Assembly (NCBI GenBank): GCA_900073065.1
Contig: FJOG01000019.1
Coordinates: 284,837-323,309, forward strand
Source: Phialocephala subalpina
Taxonomy: Eukaryota > Ascomycota > Leotiomycetes > Helotiales > Mollisiaceae
Reading direction: 5' to 3'
DNA: 38,473 nt
Shown here piece by piece: positions 31,201 to 38,473 of the stretch. Position 1 is the first letter of the stretch, and every line of letters begins with the position of its first letter. The position numbers and the translations under genes are program-made. The notes under the pieces are model-generated. The model ran no database searches and was not told the DNA's origin. It saw nothing but the letters and a program-made list of their open reading frames with translations.

Positions 31201-31245
31201 GTGGTGTGGTGGTGGTGGTGGTGGTGTTGTTGTTGTTGTTGTTGT
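31201..31245. repeat. (GTG)n-(TTG)n triplet repeat
   Basis: About eight GTG-type triplets followed by about seven TTG triplets, just upstream of the 441-aa gene start; read as (CAA)n(CAC)n in its 5' UTR or promoter. Confidence 0.9.
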
Positions 31246-31354
31246 AATGAGGCTGAGATCGAGATTATATTTCCAAAGTTGTGAGGTGCGTCACGCTAAG
31301 ATCGCGTAACAGCCTTCCTTTTAAGGCATTAAGGCAGCAACGTCCTGCTTGGGC

Positions 31355-31675
31355 TGCAAGCAGCAACCACCATGGTGCATTCGTTCTACAAATCCAATTT
31401 CCAAGACCTCCACCGAACAGAATTACTTCAAATTGAAAATATAGAAGTCACATATAGTCTAATGTCTTGTCTCGGTAAGGTTAAGGGACCATTGCTGATG
31501 ACGAGAAATTATAGATTGTTTTAATATTGCTGCTACATATCGCTTACTGCGCAGCAACCACCCCACGACACTCGATTTACCAACCCAAATTATATAACTT
31601 CCACCGAACAGAATCACTTTATATTGGAGGTATCGAGACCATGTATAGTCTACTATTTTGTCCCTGCAAGCGAGA
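31355..31675. repeat. Diverged duplication, offset about 190 bp
   Basis: GCAGCAACCACC starts both halves (31360 and 31551). Both then contain CCACCGAACAGAAT(T/C)ACTT and ATATAGTCTA(A/C)T, with several transitions between copies. Confidence 0.65.
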
Positions 31676-32390
31676 AAGAGTGTTGCGAGTGAGAAGAAGT
31701 TACAGATCAACTCAGGTGTGCTGCTAGTTGGTGGCTGCTGTCGAGATAATCTCCGAAGCGAATGCCATGGAGCAAGTTTCAAGCATTATAAGGAAACAAT
31801 AGCTACATATGTACAGGTTTCAAGATCCCGATTCCTATCTCCCGCCGCCTTTGGCTTCCAAGTATTGGTAGCAGTGCAATGATTATTACCGATCACCCCT
31901 CCAGTCCTTCAGTCCTCCAATATTGTAATTATACTCCCCAGCAACTGCCCCAAGACTTTCCTCTTCAAATACTTGCGAGTGTGGGAATGTATCGAACGTG
32001 TGACGTGTGCCTTTAAGAAATATCAGGGACCCTGTGGGTTGTGAGATCAGAACGTTGGCACACTGTACTCGCTGCCCTCGCTCGTCGCTCCTTGACAGTC
32101 TCAGCCACTCTCCGCTTCTCTAATCGCCCTGACTGAACGTGCCTTGAAACGAATCCGCCAGATATATACTGCATTACACCATCTTTTATCGTTCAATTCG
32201 ACCTCGACCGGAAAATCTGGCCGAGCTGAACCATGTGGGCGAGGTCTCGTCTGACGTTGCTTCTGCGTATGATGGCGAGAGAAGTATGAAGTACAACTTG
32301 AAGTTTCTGCTTTGTTCAAGGGAGCGAATATCGGAGACGAGAATCGACTTCGGCCGTGGCTTTCCGTACTCGCTGTTGTGCCGAGGAGAA

Positions 32391-32554
32391 CAAGTGAGCC
32401 TTCGTTGATGGCTACCTGTTAGTTTGATTATTGTGTGTCGCACCCCTTGAGTCGTTGGTGTTCCGAGCAGCATAGGTAAACCTTTGTTGATGGTTACCTG
32501 TTGGTTTGACGCCTGTGTGTCGCACCCCTCGAGTCAGTGGTCAGATCTCTGTGT
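32391..32554. repeat. Tandem 82-bp duplication with transition-only differences
   Basis: CCTTCGTTGATGGCTACCTG (32399) recurs as CCTTTGTTGATGGTTACCTG (32481), followed in both by GTGTGTCGCACCCC(T/C)(T/C)GAGTC. Nearly all visible differences are C/T or A/G, as RIP-like mutation would give. Confidence 0.75.
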
Positions 32555-33375
32555 GTATGCTTGCTGCTGCTTGTGTTACTAACTTGTGTTGAGACGGTTG
32601 CAGAGTGACGAACCGCAACAATGGCAATAAAGCACAACAGCTCAAATGCTTGAGAGCAGCGAAATCTCGTCTGGCCTTGCTTTGCTTGTGACGACGAAGA
32701 AGGTATAGAGGCGAGGTTGTTTCTCTGCTCCTAGGTGCTGGTTCTCCTACCCTTCCCTGCCTATCAGCGACGGCATCATTTCAAGTTGGCTTCACAACAA
32801 GATGCGGTGCTTACATAGTGACGGTATGTTTTGGCAAGCAAATATAGGCATGTGGTAAGAAGATGTGCTCAGCAAACGTTAATCGAAATGGGTTGGTTGT
32901 CAGAAAGCCGTGCAGCCCTTGACGGAGACGAATCGGGAGGTCTCTGAGGCAAAGGATGGAACTTTGTGAGGTCAGCAAGTTTTGTTTGTAGTGAACGGGC
33001 TTTGGAAACTACTAGAAAGGACTTGGGTAACGGGAATACATATCACAATGTATCACAAACGTTCAATGCTGCTTCTGTACAATGTCTCCCGACTTCATTT
33101 CCTTTATCATGCTGGTGGACTCAGTGTCTTGATCTCCTCGAACAGCATATCTCTTCCAGCGCATGAACTACTCTAACATCTTGTCCTATTGGAAAACTCT
33201 GTCCACCGTGATCCATCCCAATGCCGTCTCGGTCTCCAATCTTCATGTCGGCTTGGTAAGCTTTAATAGCATAACTGCCTAATCCCATTGGTCCTTCCTA
33301 TCACCTCCCCAAAAATTTCGTTATTCGTGAAGTATGATGGCGTATTTGCAGTCGGAGATCGTAGTAGAGGGTATC

Positions 33376-33833
33376 TTAGAGTGATAGCAATTGTTTCGAG
33401 GACATCTGGTTAAAGATATGTTAGTTTTGTTTCAATCTCGAGCTTAAGCCATACTCACAGAGTCTTGAACGTATGCACCCAGATCCAAGACCGCACGACG
33501 CCAACTGTTCTTTTGAAGTCGCATATTCCGAATCGCCATCTGCACCCGAGAAAATTCCAAATCGCCATTGATCGTTGAAATGTAGTGTTGAGTAAACCTA
33601 GTCTGAATCTGCTCCTGTTTACTCGTCAGCGATACTATTCTCGACCAATCATCAGCATCATACATACCTCTACTCAACCATTCTGACATCTTTCGAGCAT
33701 TCTGAAGATGTCGTTGCTTGCAGACGCACGATGCTGTCCCTAGTATAGCTATTAGTGGAATGATTTCTAGCTAAAAAGATCTTCAAGTATTCCGATCGTG
33801 GTGTTAGAAACTATGTGGCTGATCATTAGTCAT
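33376..33833 (-). CDS. Small single-pass membrane protein, hypothetical
   Basis: Predicted 119 aa. Exons 33833-33812, 33766-33459 and 33405-33376. The second intron (53 bp) has a GTGAGT donor, AACTAACA branch and ACCAG acceptor and is convincing. The first (45 bp) has a weak GTTTCT donor, so the N-terminus is uncertain. After a short start the protein has a hydrophobic stretch (IIPLIAILGTASCV) followed by basic residues (CKQRHLQNARK), as in a membrane anchor with the positive side after it. The rest (WLSRGMYDADDWSR, then MAIRNMRLQKNSWRRAVLDL) looks helical. The final exon encodes only MSSKQLLSL. If the first intron is wrong, translation could begin at the Met at 33689, which would remove the membrane segment. 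I recognise no family. Confidence 0.5.
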
Positions 33834-34384
33834 GGTGTTGGCGTTATGTAGATTAGTTGGAGTTTGAATCCGGAAGGAACAGCCGCACACACAACCTAAA
33901 AACATTGGTCAGGGAAACCGGTTTCACTTTATTTCAACGACGACACAAGGTTTCAACGATAGAATGGTCAGCATAGGTAGCGACAAATTTTATTTGTAAA
34001 GGCTACAGGATGTACGTTACCATGAGTCCTTCTGGAAAGCCGCCTGGCAATTGATTTGGGTCCTTCTGGACATCGCCTTATAGCATTTGAGTTCTTCTGG
34101 ACGATTGGTGGGTCTTTCTAGACAATATAACTTCTGCTAGTTCCTTCTGGATGTTTGTTGATGGGTCTTTCTAGACATTTCTATAGCTGCGATAGCGACA
34201 AGTACATTGCATGCAAACCCAGCCCCATCATTGAAACCAAAAAAGCAAACAAGACGCCTTTTCCTTTCCACACCCCGACCCCATCCCATCCTATGAGTAA
34301 TGATAAAGGCAATCATCCATTTCAAATGGAGATAATGACTTCAAGCCATATCGTATCCTCACTTCAAAGATACGGAATAAATGT
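33834..34384. other. Intergenic with element cluster
   Basis: It lies between the start of the small membrane gene and the 3' end of the Apple-like gene, and contains the second CTTCTGGA cluster. No gene is supported. Confidence 0.4.
34024..34177. repeat. Cluster 2 of GTCCTTCTGGAC elements
   Basis: Six matches or near matches (TCCTTCTGGA, GGTCCTTCTGGAC, GTTCTTCTGGAC, GGTCTTTCTAGAC twice, TTCCTTCTGGA). Flanking words AGCC(G/T)CCTGGC also match cluster 1, so the two clusters are related copies rather than chance hits. It lies 3' of the minus-strand Apple-like gene. Confidence 0.75.
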
Positions 34385-35114
34385 TTAACCGAAAAGCTTG
34401 CAAGTGCCAGAAACGAAAGTGTAGGCAACACAAGCCGAGTTACCCTGGCAAGCAGCGAGACAAGCAGCTAAGCTGTCAGCTGCGGGAGTGGAGATGGGGT
34501 TGGGATTTCCGGCTGGGACGGCGTTCGTGGGGTTGGCCGTGTGTGCCTTGGTTGGCAGTTGCGGCTCCACCGTTGTTGTTGGTAGCTCCTGCATTACTGG
34601 CTGCTGCGCCGCCGTTGCTGTTGGCTCCGGTGTTACCACTTGCGGCTCCTCCCTGCTGTTGTCTGCGGCGGGGTTGAGCGCCGTTGTTTCCAGCAGCTCC
34701 AGAGTTGGAGGTGGCGAGTCCACCAGGGTTGGCAGATGTTGGGACAACTGAGGGGAAGCTAGAGCAACTGATGTCGTAGGCGACGAGGCCGGTTTGGGCG
34801 GGGACGGAGGAGGCTGGTACGGAGAAGAGCATGCACTTGTCGGTGCCTCCGCTAAGTCCGAAGAGGAAGGACTGGCAGCTTGGGTTGGCCTTGCATTGGG
34901 TTGCACAGTCGGCGGCAGTGCCTGAAGATTATTAGTCATGAGTGTTGTAGAAGGGAGAGGAAATCGTACTGATGCCAGATGGCTGTGTGAGAGGAGTCTG
35001 GGCAGTGGTTCCTGCAGGGGCAGCTCCGCAAACCTGGCGGGCGAAAATGGGGCCGGCTGAAGCGGCAGAGAAAAGAGCTGAGGCTGCAAGGATGGTGGCA
35101 GTGAATGAGTGCAT
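34385..35114 (-). pseudogene. Secreted Apple/PAN-like protein with a frame break
   Basis: Exon 1 (35114-34970) encodes a clear signal peptide (MHSFTATILAASALFSAASA, cleavage before GPIFARQ) and the first Cys. A 48-bp intron (34922-34969, GTACGA donor, GACTAAT branch, TTCAG acceptor) joins to a Cys-rich Apple/PAN-like module (DCATQCKANPSCQSFLFG, then DKCMLFSV and ISCSSFPS). A Gly/Ala/Asn-rich linker (GGAAASNAGATNNNGGAA) follows. That frame ends with a non-family tail and TGA at 34476. In the +1 frame a second module appears (LAACLAACQGNSACVAYTF, CKLFG) and stops at 34385. The break falls at or near an ACACAC run (34539-34544 on the plus strand as GTGTGT), where a two-base slip would explain it. 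It could be a true frameshift, a sequencing error, or a short isoform. Apple-type secreted proteins may bind carbohydrate or protein at the cell surface. Confidence 0.75.
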
Positions 35115-36046
35115 TTTGGAGGTTGTTGTTTGTTGGTTGAGGAAGTGTAGTGATGTTTGATTGGTTACTTGGAAAATTCGGTTTGAAAATATAAATACTA
35201 TTCGAGGTGATGTCGTAGGAGATGATGATTTAAGAAGAGGTAATGAAGCTGAAAGCTGAGAATGAAAGACCCTGAGACTGAATGAAGATAATGAGGGTGA
35301 AGAGAAAATTTCCTGTCAGGACTCTCCCTTCCTTTAATACTTTTCAAGCTCATGCTGAGTCTTATGCTGACGCTATTCTCAGAGGTTGTGATCCCCATTC
35401 TACAAGATCTGCCCGGTCTTCTAAAACTAGGGGGGTTATTCTATTGAAACTTGATTCATGAGGACGTAAGTTCTGCCAGCGCAAGGCTGAACTGGTGATG
35501 TCTAACAAGGGATGAATGCGGCTGAAGAACTACTCGAGATGAAAATATCACGAGAAATAGCTATTCTAAGCTTATCCTTCAAGCTTATCCTTCAAGCTTA
35601 TCATTAACAGGGATAAGCGGTGGAAGAGCTTCTAGAAAAAGAGGAAACACGCCCGTGCTGCGCATGGGTGACCCCTATGCCTTTGTCGATCATACTCGGC
35701 AGCTAAAACACGGTGTACGCAGGGCATCAAACCGCCACGAAAATAGCTCAATAATGCTGAAGGAGAACAGGTCGTCTGCTTTTAGGTAATTTTCACCAGG
35801 GGTGACATTGATCTTCTGTGTTTGAACCGCAGCAATTGACGCAATCTAGTTGTGTAGCAAGACGTCGCGCAGGTTTCTCAGCCTCGACTCCAAGATAAAT
35901 CTGATATGGCTTTAGATATTCTCCGCAATTGCGGGGCATCAGCCACATGATCAGTGCGCGCGCACAAGCCTCAATGGTTTCACAGAGCTTCTTCCGTCCT
36001 CACTGCTAGAGAAACGCCTCCCTGATCCCCTCGACTTTGAAAGAAT
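35115..36046. other. Intergenic region
   Basis: Promoter side of the Apple-like gene, then sequence with no supported gene. It contains a short 13-bp tandem repeat near 35568. Confidence 0.35.
35568..35605. repeat. 13-bp tandem repeat, about three copies
   Basis: AAGCTTATCCTTC twice, then AAGCTTATCATT. Confidence 0.9.
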
Positions 36047-36392
36047 ATGTCCACCCAAAGTCAGTCTCGAGGATTCGTACACCCTGTTCTTCCCCCGAGC
36101 ATAATTCTCGGCGATTCGTCCTCATTGTTTCGAGCACGAGAATTGAAACGAGTTGAAGGAATTGTTTCCATGACGTTGACTCGGGGCAGAACCCTTGTAA
36201 GTCACAGCTTTATTAAGAGTTGTAAGAGTCCATCATAGGATATGTGAACCACTACAGTTCAATAGAGATCAGTTACTCTGCCTTGAGAAAGAAGCGCAAT
36301 GTTCGAGTCTGCTTGATATGACAAAAGTTAACCCTCACGAGGACAAAGTCGAGGGCTCAGCACTTAATGCTGCACCGGATCGTTACAACTGA
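36047..36392 (+). CDS. Possible small two-exon gene
   Basis: Exons 36047-36196 and 36258-36392 give a 94-aa product when joined over a 61-bp intron (GTAAGT donor, CTACAG acceptor, no clear branch site). The frame runs from MSTQSQSRGFVHPVLPP through RARELKRVEGIVSMTL to KVNPHEDKVEGSALNAAP. The good donor and phase match make it plausible, but there is no family match and no TATA box. Confidence 0.3.
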
Positions 36393-36919
36393 CCATGGCC
36401 GATTTGGCAGTCTATGAGCTGTTCTCAAGATCCAGCCCACTGACAGCTCGGACAGACCGAGAATGAACGGTTTAGAACACGCTTTATCGACTGTTTGCAC
36501 ACATTCCCCAGCTTCATCGTTTGTGAAGTCCGGACTGAGCAAAAGTCCCTTCGCGGCCTTGTCGATGCTAAGCAATGATAGAAATACTCATGTCCGGCTC
36601 ACGAGCGTTGAATCGAGACAATCAATTCTTCTCTAACGCTATCTTCTCCAAGTTGTTGGTCGCGTTTCTTGACCTCCAATCTTCTCCGAGGCTACTACGC
36701 CCCTTCTTGTCCTAGGTATCAGGTATTTGCATTCTTTCGCATATCGAACAAAGCTCCGTGCCACTTTGTCCATAAAGTTGGTCGAAAGATGTATGTGGCC
36801 GATAAGATTGCAGTACTTGCGGAATACACTCACCTGAATCTTGATTATGACTTAAAAGAGGATCTCGTTATTGCCATTCGAATTCAGAGGGCTCCTATTG
36901 AATAATATTAACCTGTTAC
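36393..36919. other. Intergenic region
   Basis: Overlapping short ORFs on both strands at 36639-36905 cannot be told apart from chance. No repeat or RNA is recognised. Confidence 0.3.
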
Positions 36920-38120
36920 TTAGACCATTATACTGAGTGTGAACAAGGAGGCAGTACTAAAGGAGAGGAGAGGAGAGAAAAGGTAGTCTAGAAATGATTC
37001 TGGAAGTGAGTTGTTGATGTTAGTGGCATTAGAAACATGGGAGGTCGATTGGGTTGATAAATCCTGTTCAGAAGTCTGTGTGGACAGCATGCTAGCATCT
37101 GGAGTTGCCGTCCTTGCCGAATGTAGAAGCGGTGGCGGGGCAGGGAGCGGAGACGCGGACTGCGCCGATAAATCCGAGTCCGGTGGTAGGTCTACATATG
37201 TGGACCAGTCCTGTTGATTTAGGCAATCACCATTTACTGGACATTCGTTGGATGATGTGCCTGAATCGGGAGCCTCTCCCTTATAATAACCGATTATTGG
37301 ACATTCGTTAGGTGACGTGCCTGGATCGGGAGCCTCTCACTTGTAATCATTGATTGTTAAACATTCGTTGGATGATGTACCTAGATCGGGAGCCTCTTCC
37401 TCACATTGCGGGCAGGGTTCCAGCGGTTCTTTTAACGACCAATCCTCGGACCGCATTGACAGTTGATCTCTAGATAACATTTGGAGCTGCAGCTTGTACG
37501 GCGGAAGTCGATTATGTTCGATTAAAACCGAAAGAAGCTCGGCCAGACTTCTGAGATATTCCCGCAAGCATGGCTTTGAAGTATTAATAAGGTCGAGGAG
37601 AGGGTCAAGTTGGTCCTTGTTCAACTTTCGAAGGCTACTCGACCTGAGATTAAAACTAAGTCATGGTATAGCAAAGTTGAGAGGATCTACTGTTCATCCG
37701 GTAGGTCATCAGGAGCGACCGCGATAACGCCTTTCCCAAAGCGCCGATTCAACCTGACCCACGGCTCATTTTCCCCAAGCAATTGTCAAATTTCTTCTTC
37801 GCCTTGCTCCGCGCTAACATTGCCTCCTTAGACAGGACATCGTCTTTTTGCAGGGTCGTTTCAGGGAAGCAGAGGTCGACATACTCCTCAAGCGTAAAGG
37901 CGAGGCATCTATCTCCTTCCTTTACGTTAGGGTTACAATACAATCTGGAGAAATGCTCGGAGAACGAACGCAAAGCTTGGGCACAACTCAAGACCAGTAC
38001 CGTGACGAGATGGACTGCATCGTCGACGAGCACACGAAGACGCATCGTCAGAGGGAAGGTGCGATGATTCAAAAAGGAACATCCCAACCGAGCCTTCACT
38101 CTCCTGACTCGTTTCAACAA
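36920..38120 (-). pseudogene. Decayed gene with 20-residue tandem repeats
   Basis: On the minus strand a coding-like frame runs through FSEHFSRLYCNPNVKEGDRC, LEEYVDLCFPETTLQKDDVL and LARSKAKKKFDNCLG. It then breaks at a GGGG/AAAA junction (CCCC at 37773-37776 on plus). The shifted frame continues as ENEPWVRLNRRFGKGVIAV and APDDLPDEQ, and a probable 46-bp intron (GTAGAT donor, CTCAG acceptor) leads into KLNKDQLDPLLDLINTSKP. Next come three 20-residue repeats (EAPDxGTSSNECPxx type), one carrying a TGA at 37337-37339. The frame then remains open for 138 more codons to TAA at 36920. One frameshift and one nonsense codon suggest decay, though a one-base sequencing error in the homopolymer and readthrough cannot be excluded. 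I recognise no family. Its upstream part is unclear. Confidence 0.5.
37222..37401 (-). repeat. Three 60-bp tandem repeats, in frame
   Basis: The word ACATTCGTT(G/A) recurs at exactly 37241, 37301 and 37361. Translated on the minus strand the units read EAPDSGTSSNECPVNGDCL, EAPDPGTSPNECPIIGYYK and EAPDLGTSSNECLTINDYK. Exact 60-bp spacing equals 20 codons. Confidence 0.9.
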
Positions 38121-38282
38121 TCGACACTGACGAAGGCCAGAACGTGGCCATCGAGAGGAGCAGAGGAGCAGAGAAGCTTCTGACTTGCTGGGACAAGGAG
38201 CGTTTAGATTGCATCGAATTGTTGAGATGGAAGAATTATTTTAGACGCTGCGCAACTGCTCCCTCTCTTTGCTCTGGAGACG

Positions 38283-38472
38283 TCAGCGAACCTGTAACCA
38301 CTGTGGGCATTGCCAGGTTGGATTTGAGGTCGAGTACTGTAATGGGTTTTGGGAGAGACGGGCAGGCTCATGTCTCGACCAAGCCTTCGGAGACTTCACA
38401 CGTTTCTTCTTGTTTAATTTATGGAGGCAGACCTGGCACGCCAAAAGGTTGCAGTGGGGGCATCGGAATCCA
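38283..38472 (-). pseudogene. Cys-rich coding-like fragment at right edge
   Basis: The minus-strand frame enters from beyond the window and reads FRCPHCNLLACQVCLHKL, then KAWSRHEPARLSQNP and WQCPQWLQVR before TGA at 38283-38285. The C-x2-C-x5-C-x2-C-x-H pattern resembles a zinc-binding element. It may be the 5' part of the decayed gene at 36920-38120. It is truncated by the window and no family can be named. Confidence 0.3.
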
Positions 38473-38473
38473 G

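Larger units (their letters stand above)
31246..33375. other. 2.1-kb gene-poor region
   Basis: No supported gene. It holds three diverged duplications: about 31355-31480 with 31546-31675, 32240-32290 with 32664-32716, and a tandem pair at 32391-32554. Confidence 0.4.

Noticed and set aside
34385..35089. A 234-codon minus-strand ORF read as one protein
   Set aside because: Only its last ~50 residues look like protein; the upstream part is the out-of-frame shadow of the signal peptide exon, intron and first Apple-like module.
37222..37401. 60-bp repeats as a CRISPR array
   Set aside because: There are no spacers, the units are contiguous and coding in phase, and the organism is eukaryotic.

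Overview
This window is nuclear DNA from a filamentous ascomycete (Pezizomycotina). Protein-coding genes carry short introns (45-156 bp) with GT(A/G)NGT donors, CTAAC/CTGAC-type branch sites and AG acceptors. Family content is typical of that group: a HET-domain protein, a 2EXR-like fragment, an NmrA-like reductase, an APH-fold phosphotransferase and an Apple/PAN-type secreted protein. Leotiomycetes (Helotiales) is my best guess from general appearance, but no marker in the window settles it. No tRNA, rRNA or CRISPR array was seen.

Layout. 1-2.7 kb: left edge, then a HET-domain pseudogene on the minus strand with three nonsense codons in one otherwise continuous frame. 3.7-4.8 kb: an NmrA/isoflavone-reductase-like gene (+, 3 exons). 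5.3-6.7 kb: a transcriptional cyclin of cyclin K/T (Pch1) type (-). 6.7-8.5 kb: a low-confidence ORF and a diverged duplication. 8.5-10.3 kb: a 4-exon coiled-coil protein with tandem CCCH-like fingers (-). 10.9-12.0 kb: a decayed 2EXR-like gene ending in 15-residue tandem repeats (-). 12.4-14.5 kb: a 7-exon gene of unknown function (-). 14.8-15.5 kb: a basic disordered protein frame interrupted by one TGA (-). 15.7-17.0 kb: a GC-rich APH phosphotransferase (+) between AT-rich flanks. 17.2-17.7 kb: a small zinc-ribbon-like protein (-).

17.7-22.2 kb has no convincing gene. It holds a microsatellite, an exact 250-bp tandem duplication, and a family of diverged units in which a minus-strand TATA-like box and a plus-strand TATA box diverge from each other 225-275 bp apart, with a CACGTG or TGACGTCA element next to the minus-strand box. 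22.2-23.8 kb: a CECR5-type HAD hydrolase (-). 25.4-26.5 kb: an aldo/keto reductase (+, 2 exons). 26.5-29.7 kb: gene-poor, with diverged duplications and two copies of a TATA-bearing repeat. 29.75-31.2 kb: a 3-exon gene of unknown function (-). 31.2-33.4 kb: diverged duplications. 33.4-33.8 kb: a small single-pass membrane protein model (-). 34.4-35.1 kb: a secreted Apple/PAN-like protein with a frame break at an AC repeat (-). 36.0-36.4 kb: a possible small two-exon gene (+). 36.9-38.5 kb: a decayed gene with 60-bp tandem repeats, and a Cys-rich fragment running off the right edge.

The genes do not form an obvious pathway or a biosynthetic cluster. The main theme is a mosaic of housekeeping genes (cyclin, HAD hydrolase, aldo/keto reductase) and accessory DNA containing broken genes and many short, mostly transition-diverged duplications. 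That pattern would fit duplication followed by RIP-like mutation, but this is inference. All exon models were built by hand from splice motifs and reading-frame continuity.
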